Part shown: positions 9,684-21,521 of the stretch, piece by piece | Layout: each line of letters begins with the position of its first letter | How positions within the stretch are numbered: the first letter of the stretch is position 1 | Position numbers and translations under genes: made by a program | Notes under the pieces: model-generated | The model's input: only the letters and a program-made list of their open reading frames with translations | Told to the model about the DNA's origin: nothing | Database searches by the model: none | Assembly: GCF_019059575.1 (NCBI RefSeq) | Contig: NW_024881843.1 | Location: 248,001-312,000 of the forward strand | Direction of reading: 5' to 3' | Length of the DNA: 64,000 nucleotides | From: Amphibalanus amphitrite | Lineage: Eukaryota; Arthropoda; Thecostraca; Balanomorpha; Balanidae

Positions 9684-12479
9684 GGGGAGAGTGGGGCAAA
9701 GCGGCCACCCTAACGCTTCTCACGATGCCAACGCTCGATTTTTAAACTTGGAAAGATTCTTTCTATACCAATGTGATCCCTGGGGCATTCCACGATAGAT
9801 CGTACCAGGCCCGTCACCCTCATCTCTCATATTTTAATGAAAATCGGTCCTAGGGGTAATCATAGGCCCCAAAGACGCCTGGCAAAATATCACACTTCTC
9901 AGATCAAAACTTTTTGAGTTATATTGCATTACATTTTTTTAACTTCGGTATGTAACGGTGAGTTTGATGGCCTATAACTCAAAAACGGGTTAAGCAACCA
10001 ACAAAAAGTAAACAACACTAAGCTTGCGATGAATCAAAAATTATTATTACTATTTAAAAATTTCAAAGAAAAAATTTCATTGTTGAGCAAAAACCTTAAT
10101 CTTTTTTCATTTGCCTCTAATGACTTTTGGGACCAAAATTTTTCACATTTTTATTTTTTCAAAATAAACTTCATGTCATTGCAAATCGACATGCAAAAAA
10201 TTAGAAAGGTGTTCTTTCTATAAGTTCCTCATTTTCCCGCAAACAAAATGGGTTTCGGAGGGGTTGATACGACCCCAGCACGCCGTTTCGCTTCTAATAG
10301 AGCTAGAGCCTCGCGGAAAAAACGAGCGTGTGTGCCGTTACAAGTCGCAGCGATTGGTACCCGATTTTAAGGTCTCAGATTAACCGGTAGCGTCTGAGGT
10401 CAGGTCACGTGACTGAAGTTACGGGTTCGGTTTTTAGTAAATAACTTCGCAAAAAATGGCCGCAGAGCCGCGATTTTGGCATCATTGTGTTCGCCTAGCT
10501 CAGGTGCATCGAATGGTATACTTTTTGCTAGGGTGAGGTCAACTTAAGTAGTTGACCTCGGGTCAAGGTCAGGTCAGAGCCCCTCAGGTCACGAAGCTGG
10601 GCAAAGGGTATCATATGGGATATCATTCGATTCGGAAGGTCGTCCCGAGTCCATTGGTGGCTTTCCCGACTCTCTAGCTCCATTTGATCGGGAGTTATTG
10701 ACGAAAAACTCGTACGACCCTAGTGACGTCATAAATGACGTCACGCAAGGTTAACAATGCAAAAGCAAAGCATTGAACTTTGCGAGGAGTGCATGAAATC
10801 ACGATACCGTGTACGTGGGATAGTTTTAGATCATTCTCGGCGCCAAAATAACAGTTTTTATATTTCCCCATTGATTTATAACAGTGATGTCACGTGACCG
10901 ACCTGACCTCATGTAACCTTGAAAAATTCCCAGATATACAAGTTGTAAGACCTCTGGAGGACACCATGTATGCGTCCTGTAACTTTTATCTCGGACAGCT
11001 ATGGTCATTGGCGTCCAAAACAATGTCAGAACCAAACAGCCTTTTTCACCCTCGCGCTTATAGGAAAGAGGGTTGGATCTTTTCACTTTTTTTCAGATGA
11101 CTCAGACTTAAATTGAAATTTCAGTAACCCGTGATGTCACTAGGCAGCTTTACCACGCCATTTGTAAGCTCCCCTCCCGAAATCACTATTCGAAACCGTT
11201 ATCGTGACGTAAAATAAATACATTTATAGAAAGAACACCTTCCTAATTTTTTGCATACTTCTTAACAATGAGCCAAATATTTTTTTACAGAAATAAAAAT
11301 TCAAAAAAAATTTGGTCCCAAAGTCCAAAAAATACAAATGAAAGAAAACTCGATATGTCATATATCAAAAATAGCGTATTTTTCGAAATTTCAAAAATAC
11401 ATATTAATCTCTGTTTCATTGCAAGTTCAATGTTATATAACATTTGGCATTTGAATAATCCGTCTTAGAGTTACAGCCCGCCAAACTTAGCGCTGCAAAG
11501 CAAGATCCAAAAAATGTTATACACCATAACTCAAAAAATACTTATCTGATAAGCCTGAAATTGTTACAGGTGGATTCAGAGCCCCTGATTACCCCTGAGA
11601 CCAATTCTCGTCAAATTCCGAGAGATGAGGGTGTCAAATTGGAAAAAAGTGGTACGATCTATCGTGGAATGCCCCCCCCCCCTATTAAGTTGCCTTTTAT
11701 TTCAACTGCGTTTTATTTCCAAAGGCGTTCACATATGAAAGATATTGACAAAACTTTAAACCTATGCATATTGGCCACTTTGCCCCATACCCTGGGGCAA
11801 AGCGGCCACCGGCGTCTTCTCAAGTCCCGACATGAGAAACAAAATAGTTGCCTCGTGTACGACTAGGGTATTTGATGGTGACAAGGTTAAGCGAGGATGG
11901 ATGTTTACTTTATCATCTTCCATCTGTAGGTAAACAAAGAAAGGATTTTCATGAAAAAACATTTAATTGCATTATTTTGTAACTCATGCAACTGAAAAGT
12001 GGCCAAGATGAATGCATGACGACACATTTGAATACAAATAATGTTTTTTATCCAGATGGAAGCAGCTTATGGCCAATTGGGGGGTGGCCACTTTGCCCCG
12101 GCCACTTTGCCCCGCGCATACCGTCCGAGACAAAAATATTCCAGCTTAGCTATTAGTGGAGTAAAAAACATTAAAATTGGTAGAATACATGTACGATAAC
12201 CATGCAATGCATGGACAAGAACGCTTATAAAAATTCCAAACGGTTATGGAATAACATAACATTTAAAAATTGTAAACATAGTTGGTAACCTGGCAAGAAA
12301 TGCTTTTCCGTGTTTCACAGAACAATGGTGATGGGCCTGAAACCCCGGTTTGGCTCATTCGAACGACCGTGAAGAGAAGTATAATTGGAAACCATAAATT
12401 GGAACTGACGCCAACTATTAAGGGCTAAAACGATGGATGGCCGCTTTGCCCCGGGTGGCCGCTTTGCCCCACTCTCCCC
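9684..12479. mobile_element. TA-flanked element with GGGGAGAGTGGGGCAAAG ends, inserted in gag
   Basis: Inverted ends of 27 bp: the left starts GGGGAGAGTGGGGCAAAG and the right ends CTTTGCCCCACTCTCCCC. Both are flanked by TA (9682-9683, 12480-12481). Removing the element and one TA joins the gag frame without a shift, which fixes the boundaries. The end motif (GGGGCAAAG next to GGCCAC) recurs internally near 11790-11812 and 12083-12120. No transposase was found. It contains the separate ~1.9 kb element at 9782-11675. Confidence 0.85.
9782..11675. mobile_element. 1.9 kb element with GGGGCATTCCACGATAG ends, copy 1
   Basis: Ends GGGGCATTCCACGATAGATC and its inverse at 11656-11675. Two further copies (17246-19153, 25279-27187) are nearly identical. 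The outer ~430 bp arms are imperfect inverted repeats: the block ending ttagaaaggtgttctttcta near 10220 is mirrored near 11225-11250. The middle third (about 10240-11210) resembles the GGTCA/CRE-rich TTAA elements, including the GGGGTTGATACGACCCC hairpin at 10256-10275. No coding sequence is supported. Confidence 0.8.
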
Positions 12480-12481
12480 TA

Positions 12482-13154
12482 CCACAATCGAAATTACCCT
12501 TTTTTAATGGAAATCCATTGGAGTATGGAAGTTTCATTCGTGCATTCGAGAGTAGAATTGCCGATAGGACGAACGATTGCTCCGAACGACTTAACTTTCT
12601 CGATCAGTTTACACGAGGAAGGCCAAATGATATCGTACGCAGTTACATGAATATCGACCCAGTCAAAGGATACGAAGAAGCTAGAAGAGCAATGGAACGA
12701 AGGTATGGAAACGAACACAAAATTGCAACGGCGTACATGGACAAGATCCTTCAATGGCCTTGTATAAAGTCAGGCGACGCGAATGCTTTTGATGATTTTG
12801 CAGTGCTGCTAAGAAGCTGTTTAAACGCAACTGAAGACATAAGTACGTTAAGCGAAATTAATCACCCGAAAAATCTGCAACACATAGTCAGCAAATTCTC
12901 ATTTCTCTTACAGGAGCGATGGCGACGTACGGTGTACCATCTCAATGAAGAAGGAAAACAATCAAATTTGTCATATTTAGTAAAATTTGTGGAACAAGAA
13001 GTCGACATGATGACCGATCCACTATTCGGAACGGAGGAAATGACCGTGTTTGCGAAATCGAAGCGAATGACACAAGCAAACGAAAAACCAAATCGAAAAT
13101 CGCACGTCTTTCTCGACGAAAGCCGACGACGAACGCCCTCAAAATTCCGATGTT
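12482..13154 (+). pseudogene. BEL/Pao gag, DUF1759-like capsid region
   Basis: Translation in the frame beginning LPQSKLPFFNGNPLEYGSF is the characteristic start of the DUF1759 region of BEL/Pao gag. It continues through a long helical segment (residues such as KILQWPCIKSGDANAFDDFA) to about 13150. Around 13130-13160 the frame shifts and the zinc-knuckle region continues in a different frame. It follows directly on the SAP/coiled-coil part once the 9684-12479 insertion is set aside. Confidence 0.88.
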
Positions 13155-13800
13155 GTGCAAAAACTTCAAGTAAACATGCATTGCTTGTACTGCAAAGGTG
13201 CTCACAGTATCGAGGCTTGCGAATCACTTTTAAGATTGCGAATAGACCGCAGACTGCAAGTAGTACGAGAACACCGACTGTGTTTTGGCTGTTTGAAGAC
13301 TGGACACGTCTCAAAACAATGCCGCAGTAGACTTCAGTGTCAAAATTGCGAAAAGTATCACCCGACTTTATTGCACGCAAAAAACGAATCCCCCGCGGAG
13401 ATCTTAAATAAGACAGAACAAACGTGTTGTAACGTCAAAGAAGAAAATATTGGGCCTGTCATGTCAGTCTTGCCTGTAATATTAACGGGTTCAAATCAGA
13501 AATCCTGTAAGACGTATGCTTTTCTAGATAACGGCAGTTCTGCGACTTTCATCACAGCACGTATAGCGAACAAGCTTGGTTTGATTGGCGATGAAACAAC
13601 TCTTACTTTAACCACTATTCAGCAAGGAAAAAGCACTATCCAAAGTCATATTGTCACAGGCATCCAAGTATCCGACATTGAAGACCACAACAATGCATAC
13701 TTACCCCCCACTTTTGTAATAAAAGAAATACCGCTTTCGAAAAGTGACGTACCTGATCACAGTTTAACTAAAAGCTGGCCCTATCTCAAGCATGTATGTA
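13155..13800 (+). pseudogene. BEL/Pao zinc knuckles and aspartic protease
   Basis: Cys/His-rich segments CLYCKGAHSIEAC and CFGCLKTGHVSKQC followed by CQNCEKYH form the paired zinc knuckles typical between gag and protease. The protease active-site motif FLDNGSSATFI lies near residue 128 of this frame, with the following segment ARIANKLGL. The frame is lost at 13793-13800, where TGTA is present twice in tandem; one copy fewer would leave the frame open into the next segment. Confidence 0.88.
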
Positions 13801-14281
13801 ACTGTCCCTGAGGTTGAGGTAGATCACGTCGGTCTGCTTATAGGCTGTGACTGTCCTCGTGCTATGGAGCCGTGGGAGGTGATTAGGAGTCAAGATGGCG
13901 GACCGTATGCCGTAAGAACAATCCTTGGCTGGACGATCGTAGGACCCAGAATCCCACTTACCAGTAAGAGTAACCATTCAAGAATTGTACGACGAACCGA
14001 CGCGAACAACGACAAGATCGAGAGAATGTTCATTGACATGTACAACACCGACTTCATAGAGAAAAACGACAGCGATTCTTTGTCACGCGAAGACAAATTG
14101 TGGGAAGAAAAGGCAAAAGAAAGTATCGTACTCCGGAACGGTCACTACGAAATCGGGTTGCCCTTTAGGAATGCACCGATAGACTTGCCGAATAACAGAA
14201 AAATTGCCGAAAAACGAGCAGAGGCATTGAAGAAAAAATTTGACGCCATAGCAGAAGTACACGCGCGTTACACCGCTTATA
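13801..14281 (+). pseudogene. BEL/Pao pol, protease-RT linker
   Basis: Reads VEVDHVGLLIGCDCPRAMEP and GGPYAVRTILGWTIVGP, the conserved block between protease and RT in BEL/Pao pol. It then has an acidic/basic linker with LWEEKAKESIVLRNGHYEIG-like sequence. The frame runs into a TA-flanked insertion at 14282. Confidence 0.88.
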
Positions 14282-15226
14282 ACGGGTGAGCACTAAAATT
14301 TTGCACAAAATTCATTTGTTTATAAATCACATTATATTCAGCAGATTAGCGTACAACTTTCATAGACTGGAGATCTGTACCTCCGCTTTCACATGCTGCT
14401 TAGTGGACGCAGGTATTGGCTCCTGCACGTGCAGCGTGTTGCACGCGCTGTGGTACCCCCTTCATCATCTTGTGCACTAATTCTTGGTCCGTGTAGCTGA
14501 TGCCCTTCTAGATTTTCCTAATGAGCTGGGTGTCATTCGTCGCTTTCCAGCCTCCTGCGTATTTTTTGGCCTTAATCATAGACCACTGACGCTCCACATG
14601 GGTCTCAGCTGTATGCACTCAGTGGGCAGCATGGCTGGCTGTCACCCTTCGGCACCGACGGTATGCTCTCATGGAGCACCTCTTGCGTCTCACGAGCGTA
14701 ATGGCACGATGCCAGTTCCGGCCAGAACATAATTTCGTCTCCACTATGTTTTTCTTCGATGAAGAGGACAAACATCTTGGTCACGCGCTGTTTTCGGTAG
14801 ATTTGACCACCCAGGGCACATCCGCTTTGACAGAAGAAGGGCTAAAATACCTCTCTTTCGCTGACGGCAAGCCACACAATTATTTTCTACGGAAACTTGT
14901 TTTTTTAGTTGAACCGAACATGCTCAGGATCTTCCTGAAGAGGACCCGATGTATAAAATCCCTGGTTTTCCGGCCACGGAGTGCCTTACGGTAAACGGTT
15001 TACCGAGCTCACGATTTTTTCGTTAAGTTTCGCCACCCCTTTTAACAACGCGTCTTTCTTCTTTGGCTCCGTGTTCACGATTGGCAGGGCAAAACAGCTT
15101 ATATTGCATATAAACAGAAAGTATTTTTCCCAACCTTTCACCTGGTAGTTGTTGTTTTCACGGGCATCAGGCAATTAATGTTCTATTGACATACAAAGTT
15201 TGTGCAAAAATTTAGTGCTCACCCGT
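14282..15226. mobile_element. TA-flanked element with ACGGGTGAGCACTAAA ends
   Basis: 945 bp with ends ACGGGTGAGCACTAAAA and its inverse; the inverted match covers ~25 bp including TTTGCACAAA. The flanks are TA (14280-14281, 15227-15228). Removing it with one TA rejoins the BEL pol frame in phase. The interior has short open frames (14484-14994) without a recognised transposase domain. TA duplication suggests Tc1/mariner or a similar TA-targeting superfamily. Confidence 0.82.
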
Positions 15227-15228
15227 TA

Positions 15229-15589
15229 TGAGACAGCTCTTAGACGATGGACACGCGGAAGTAGTTCCTGTAGAAGACAGAGACACCTCTACGAGGCGAC
15301 AATACAATGTCTGGTATTTACCACACGATGCCGTAACCCATCCCGCCAAGCCCGAAAAAACGAGGGTCGTTTTCGACTGCTCCGCTAAATACGCCGGTGT
15401 TTCGTTGAACGATAATTTGTTGCAGGGACATTAATAGCCTTGTTGGCGTTCTTTTGCGTTTCCGTCAAGAACCAGTCGCCTTTATGGCAGATATAAAGGC
15501 TATGTATCACCAAGTACGCGTTCCAGAAGAGCAAAGAAACTATCTGAGATTCTTGTGGTGGCCCGATGGCAACACAGAGAAGCTACTCG
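15229..15589 (+). pseudogene. BEL/Pao reverse transcriptase, N-terminal part, copy 1
   Basis: Reads [21 protein letters not shown] and SLNDNLLQG (RT fingers, block before the first aspartate). After a frameshift at about 15432 it reads [18 protein letters not shown], with the first catalytic aspartate in ADIKAM, then FLWWPDGN. Comparison with copy 2 (22553 onward) shows that about 8 bases, including cagatctt, are missing at 15432. The frame is then cut by the foldback element at 15590, with target copy CTCG at 15586-15589. Confidence 0.88.
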
Positions 15590-16069
15590 CACGGTTCGTC
15601 GGAAGGTCATCTCAGGCTCAAAAGAAACGATATATACCATTCGAAAGCTGACGGTGAGCTGAATCCAAAAATGTGATTTTTATCAAAATCGATCGATGGC
15701 CTTTTTTGAAAATTGCGTTTTTGTAAAAACTGTATAATCTTTTATTCAACGGGCTGGCCCGGACATTCTTGAAAACATAAACATGTATTTTTGAGTTCCA
15801 GTGAAAGCTGAATGCCAAAAGAACAATATTTAGCGAAGCAATATTTCCAAACATTAATATGCGTCTCCCACAGCCGACAATAAGGCGCAATCACACAGCT
15901 CAGTGTCACGATGGACCAAAGTCAGCCACACAGAAGCGTGAAATGACCCTTATCGACTCGCAGGCCCGGCACTCTCGGCCCGCCTGACCGGCCACGGAAA
16001 GAACGTTCGGCTCTCGTTCTACTAAACAAATGTCATATTTGCCAGTTTAATTATCCACATCGCTATTAA

Positions 16070-17010
16070 CCCTCGCCCGTAAACGGCGATCTGCCACCTT
16101 CGCCCATGCAGGGGGGGGGGGGGGTTGGTGCGACCCCCCCCTTGGCGTTTGAAAACGGAGCGTCGTAGAGCTTAGCGGAAAAGACCAACGGATTGCTCTC
16201 GCCGAGATCTCGCGATTGGTGGTATATTTTTTGGTCCTAGGTCAACATTTGACCTACTTTTGACCGGTCAAAGGTCAAATTTTCGGAAAAATAGACTTTT
16301 TTCAACTTTCCGCGGCGATTGCGGCAAAACGGTGGGAGATATCGACTTGAAACCTTCACTATCGTGTTCCTTGATCAATTTTCTATCGTTTGGTATGTAT
16401 TTCGTTTCCCTAGCTCTAAAAATGGCGCGTTGGGAGCGCCGGAAGTCGGCAAGGTCACAGTCGGCGGCAGAAATTCGAAAAATCAAAATTTAAATTTTTG
16501 AAATCTGATTATATTTTTGGATTTGAGAGGTCCATTTGCTCCCTATAGAAGCTAATATTGCTGCATATTCCCATTGAGGTGACAAGAATTAGCAAAATAG
16601 TGGTTCGGGCGCTTTTCAAAAATAGTACCGGACGCTGTTCCTCTTGTGACGTCATAGCTCCGTGACCTGACCTGACCCGGTCAAGTTTCTTATACCATAT
16701 GATAGCCAATACTTGCCCCAACATGCATGGGAAGTTTCATCACGATCCATCAACCGATGTCCGTACCACCGGCAGGAAACCTCGGGCGTTGGCACTCAGT
16801 TTGTGAAAATCCGGCCGGAGGCTGTTCCCTTTGTGACGTCATAACTCCGTGACCTGACATGACCCGGTCAAATTTTTTTATCAAAAGATGCGCAAGGCTT
16901 GCCCCATAAGGTACCCAAAATTTGGCGGCGCTGCGCGCCGCCGTTTTTGCACTATTTCCGAAAAACCTCAGGGGGGGGTTGCACCAACCCCCCCCCTACA
17001 TGGGCGAGGG
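16070..17010 (+). mobile_element. GC-hairpin TTAA element E1
   Basis: Flanked by TTAA (16066-16069, 17011-17014); ends CCCTCGCCC and GGGCGAGGG. Oligo-G/oligo-C hairpins lie near both ends (about 16109-16143 and 16972-16996). The second has stem GGGGGGTTG/CAACCCCCC. The interior holds TGACGTCA twice (near 16650 and 16840) and several GGTCA/TGACC repeats. The uninterrupted site is present in foldback copy 2 at about 23200 (ctattaaagttattc). Confidence 0.9.
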
Positions 17011-17245
17011 TTAAAGTTATTCAGGATACCTGTGAAGAAAATTTATTGTTCTGTCATCTTCACATCATGCATTAATTTGCATTTGTTCATGTCTACTTTG
17101 CTCGATTGAGCTTGGTATCATGCCCATATAAGGAAAATTGGCCGCGCTGAAATGTCAGAGGTTGCACCGGCCTCAGCTCGGGTGGAGTGGGGGTAGCGCC
17201 CGGTGGGGCAGGGTAACCTTTGACCGGTCGCACGGCCGAGCAGCT

Positions 17246-19153
17246 GGGGCATTCCACGATAGATCGTACCAGGCCCGTCACCCTCATCTCTCAGATTTTA
17301 ATGAAAATCGGTCCTAGGGGTAAGCATAGGCCCCAAAGACGCCTGGCAAAATATCAGACTTCTCAGATTAAAACTTTTTGAGTTATATTGCATTACATTT
17401 TTTTAACATCGGTATGTAACGGTGAGTTTGATGGCCTATAGCCCAAGAACGGCTTAAGCAACCAACAAAAAGTAAACAACACTAAGCTTGCGATGAATCA
17501 AAAATTAATATTACTATTTAAAAATTCCAAAGAAAAAATTTCATTGTTGAGCAAAAACCTTTATCTTTTTTCATTTGCCTCTAATGACTTTTGGGACCAA
17601 AATTTTTCGCATATTTATTTTTTCAAAATAAACTTCATGTCATTGCAAATCGACATGCAAAAAATTAGAAAGGTGTTCTTTCTATAAGTTCCTCATTTTC
17701 CCGCAAACAAAATGGGTTTCGGAGGGGTTGATACGACCCCAGCACGCTGTTTCGCTTCTAATAGAGCTAGAGCCTCGCGGAAAAAAAACGAGCGTGTGTG
17801 CCGTTACAAGTCGCAGCGATTGGTACCCGATTTTAAGGTCTCAGGTTAACCGGTAGCGTCTGAGGTCAGGTCACGTGACTGAAGTTACGGGTTCGGTTTT
17901 TAGTAAATAACTTCGCAAAAAAATGGCCGCAGAACCGCGATTTTGGCATCATTGTGTTCGCCTAGCTCAGGTGCATCGAATGGTATACTTTTTGCTAGGG
18001 TGAGGTCAACTTAAGTAGTTGACCTCGGGTCAAGGTCAGGTCAGAGCCCCTCAGGTCACGAAGCTGGGCAAAGGGTATCATATGGCATATCATTCGATTC
18101 GGAAGGTCTTCCCGAGTCCACTGGTGGCTTTCCCGACTCTCTAGCTCCATTTGATTGGGAGTTATTGACGAAAAACTCGTACGTCCCTAGTGACGTCATA
18201 AATGACGTCACGCAAGGTTAACAATGCAAAATTAAAGCATTGGACTTTGCAAGGAGTGCATGAAATCACGATACCATGTACGTGGGATAGTTTCAGATCA
18301 TTCTCGGCGCCAAAATAACAGTTTTTATATTTTCCCATTGATTTATAACAGTGATGTCACGTGACCGACATGACCTCATGTAACCTTGAAAAATTCCCAG
18401 ATATACACGTTGTGACTGTGAGACCTCTGGAGGACACCATGTATGCGTCCTGTAACTTTCATCTCGGACAGTTATGGTCATTGGCGTCCAAAACAATGTC
18501 AGAACCAAACAGCCTTTTTCACCCTCGCGCTTATAGGAAAGAGGGTTGGATGAACCCTCTTTTCACTTTTTTTCAGATGACTCAGACTTAAATTGAAATT
18601 TCAGTAACCCGTGATGTCACTAGGCAGCTTTACCACGCCATTTGTAAGCTCCCCTCCCGAAATCAGTCGAAACCGTTATCGTGACGTAAAATGAGTACAT
18701 TTATAGAAAGAACACCTTCCTAATTTTTTGCATACTTCTTAACAATGAGCCAAATATTTTTTAAAAGAGATAAAAATTCAAAAAAATTTGGTCCCAAAGT
18801 CCAAAAAATACAAATGAAAGAAAACTCGATATGTCATATATCAAAAATAGCGTATTTTTCGGAATTTCAAAAATACATATTAATTTCTGTTTTATTGCAA
18901 GTTCAATGTTATATAACAATTGGCATTTGAATAATCCGTCTTAGAGTTACAGCCCGCCAAACTTAGCGCTGCAAAGCCAGATCCAAAAAATGTTATACAC
19001 CATAACTCAAAAAAAATACTTATCTGATAAGCCTGAAATTGTTACAGGTGGATTCAGAGCCCCTGATTACCCCTGAGACCAATTCTCGTCAAATTCCGAG
19101 AGATGAGGGTGTCAAATTGGAAAAAAGTGGTACGATCTATCGTGGAATGCCCC
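17246..19153. mobile_element. 1.9 kb GGGGCATTCC element, copy 2
   Basis: Same ends as 9782-11675. Flanked by AGCT on both sides (17242-17245, 19154-19157), inside the centre of foldback element F copy 1. The flank forms CAGCTG, so a longer palindromic target is also possible. Confidence 0.85.
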
Positions 19154-19800
19154 AGCTGTCACCAGTACAGCCTCTGACAGTGAAACCCCGCTCACTTCCC
19201 CTGCGCGGGCACTGAGCGCAGCTGGATGGAACAAAACATGTATAAGAAAAATGTAAATTACAGCATGTTCTAAATCAAGCAGAACAATGAATTTTCTTCA
19301 CAGGTATCCTGAATAACTTTAATAGTGATGTGGACAGTTAAACTGAAAACAAGACATTTATTTAGTAGAACGAGAGCCGAACGTTCTTTCCGTGGCCGGT
19401 CAGGTGGGCCGAGAGAGCTGGGTCTGCGAGTCGATAAGGGTCATCTCACGCTTCTGTGTGGCTGGCTTTGGTCCATCGTGACATTAAGTTGTGTGATTGC
19501 GCCTCATTGTCGGCTGTGGGAGACGCATATTAATGTTTGGAAATATTGCTTCGCTAAATATTGTTCTTTTGGCGTTCAGCTTTCACTGGAACTCAAAAAT
19601 ACATGTTTATGTTTTCAAGAATACCCGGGACAGCCCGTTGATTAAAAAATTATTATGTTTTTACAAAAAGCAATTTTCAAAAAAGGACATCGATCGACTT
19701 TGATAAAAAATACATTTTTGGAATCAGCTCACCGTCAGCTTTCGAATGGTATATACCGTTTCTTTTGAGCCTGAGATGACCTTCCGACGAACCGTGCTCG

Positions 19801-20541
19801 AAGAGCATCGGATGAAAGTGCATTTGTTTGGGGCGATTTCGTCTCCCAGTTGCGCAAACTTTGCTTTGCGGAGAACAGCAGACGATTTCAGTGCCATGTT
19901 CGGTGGTTAAAAAACGCAGCGTACAATCGACAATAATTTCTACGTGGACGATTGTCTTAAATCCGCACCAGATGTAGACGAAGCCATTGAATCGATAAGA
20001 GATTTAAGAAACACCTGCAAAAGAGGAGGTTTTCACCTTACCAAGTTTGTCAGCAACGAAAGGGCAGTCATGGCATCAGTTCCAGCAGAAGATAGAGCCA
20101 CGGATCATGAAACATTGCGAGTAACACAATCGACGTATGCAGAAGAGCGTGCTCTGGGAATTTATGGAATACCATAGACCTCTACGGAATACGAAAACGG
20201 ACACGCTCAGCTTTAAGATAAAAACAAAAGAAAGACCGACAACACGACGAGGCATGCTCTCAACAGTGAGTTCCATTTATGATCCTCTGGGATTTGTTGC
20301 TCCGATTTTATTGAAGCCAAAGGCGTTGTTACAGCAGCTTTGTCGTTTGAATTTAGCATGGGACGACTTACCCTCAGATGACCTGCAGAGGAGCTGGTGT
20401 TGTTGGCTTTCTACATTACATAGTTTGCAAGAATTTAGTGTTCGGAGGTGTTATAAACCAGAAAGTTTCGGCCCCATCGTGACGAGTCAAGTTAATCATT
20501 TTTCCGACGCTAGTGAGACCGGTTACGGCGCGGTATCCTAC
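19801..20541 (+). pseudogene. BEL/Pao RT C-terminal part and connection, copy 1
   Basis: Reads [20 protein letters not shown] and RRTADD, then the catalytic box FYVDD near 19945, and on to TLSFKIKTKERP, YDPLGFVAPILLK and FSDASETGYGAV (RNase H start). Defects: a TAA at 19908-19910 where copy 2 has CAA, and a small insertion near 20160-20185 bearing a repeated GGAATAC that shifts the frame. The second defect is shared with copy 2. The frame is then interrupted at TTAA 20542-20545 by a chain of MITEs. Confidence 0.88.
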
Positions 20542-20545
20542 TTAA

Positions 20546-21015
20546 AGGGACCCTCCCACCTTAACATTAGATTTGAGTTGAGATAGCCAAAATGGGGTCC
20601 CTGGCTCACAATTACCGGTTTCGGCACTCACAACATCGAGAAATGCCTTAAATCGGAAATATTGAATTTCAAAATTGCAGCATTTTGATTCAGAGGGGCT
20701 AATGCATAGGAATACCCCTCTGAGTGTGTGACGTCAGCGCAGATATCTAACGATTTTTAAATGTTTGACTAAAGCGTTTTGTAGCACGCGGTGGTATATG
20801 CTGCTTTGCGCGCAACAAATGCCGCACTTTCAAATAAAGTCGCTATAGGAACAGCGGAGATCCCAAAAAGTAAACAAAAGTAAAAGTCTAATATCTTGAA
20901 AACCGGTGAATATTTTTCGATGAAATTTGGTAGATATTTGTTTTTGCTCTTTCTGAACCGAGCGACATCACTTTCATGCCAATTCATTAACTTTTTTGAA
21001 GGTGGGAGGGTCCCT
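20546..21015 (+). mobile_element. TTAA MITE family B, copy 1
   Basis: 470 bp; ends AGGGACCCTCCCACCTT and AAGGTGGGAGGGTCCCT (17 bp perfect inverted repeat). TTAA lies on both sides (20542-20545, 21016-21019), and the right TTAA is shared with the next MITE. It contains one TGACGTCA. Non-coding. Confidence 0.92.
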
Positions 21016-21019
21016 TTAA

Positions 21020-21517
21020 AGGGACTATCCCACCTTTAACATTTTGTTTTGAGTTGAGATAGCCAAGTTTGCGGCGAGGTTCAGAAACCACTCTCTATCT
21101 AGGTTGCAACCCCCGCGGCCTCTTGGTGTTGAAGAAATTCGTTCCCTTCATTTGAAAATGGGCCTTGCACAAGGCCCTATCTTCAACATGGAGCGACCGT
21201 TAGTGTGACGTCACCTCGTTTAGTCATTCTGATCTAAATGGGTTTGTTCGTTGAAAAATCGCTTAAAACTTGGTCTGAACTTTGTTGTGGTGCCTACAAA
21301 GTAAAAAGAATCAGCTTTATGACAGTAATGTGGCCTGGGGAAGGAGGTAATTTTGGGCTGTGACGTCACATATTTGAAAGTTTGTGTTTGGAATATGGGA
21401 AGCCTAAGATGTTTAATGAAAAATAAATGCCAGAACCGTGTTCCTGGTCATCCAATCTATAAAGTCGGGCACAATTTAACTGGTTTTAACAACATTTTAG
21501 AAGATGGGATAGTTCCT
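21020..21517 (+). mobile_element. TTAA MITE family C, copy 1
   Basis: 498 bp; ends AGGGACTATCCCACCTTT and AGATGGGATAGTTCCT. TTAA lies on both sides (21016-21019, 21518-21521), both shared with neighbouring MITEs. Two TGACGTCA motifs. Non-coding. Confidence 0.9.
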
Positions 21518-21521
21518 TTAA

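Larger units (their letters stand above)
15590..19796. mobile_element. Foldback element F, copy 1, inserted in BEL RT
   Basis: Ends CACGGTTCGTCGGAAGGTCA (15590) and the inverse (19796), flanked by CTCG on both sides (15586-15589, 19797-19800). The arms stay inverted for several hundred bp. The left arm includes the ctgacggtgagctgaat block and runs through ttcaggatacctgtgaagaa; the right arm mirrors it. The left arm is interrupted by a TTAA element (16070-17010) and the centre by the 1.9 kb element (17246-19153). RT frame is restored when the element and one CTCG are disregarded. No ORF of its own is seen. Confidence 0.85.

Noticed and set aside
16260-16501. Conserved overlapping ORFs in E elements (also 27869-28110)
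   Set aside because: Present in both copies on both strands, with no codon-type substitution pattern evident; more likely inherited non-coding sequence.
20769-20987. Conserved ORF in MITE family B (also 29751-29969)
   Set aside because: Shared only because the MITE copies are near-identical; disrupted in the diverged copy at 39266-39756.
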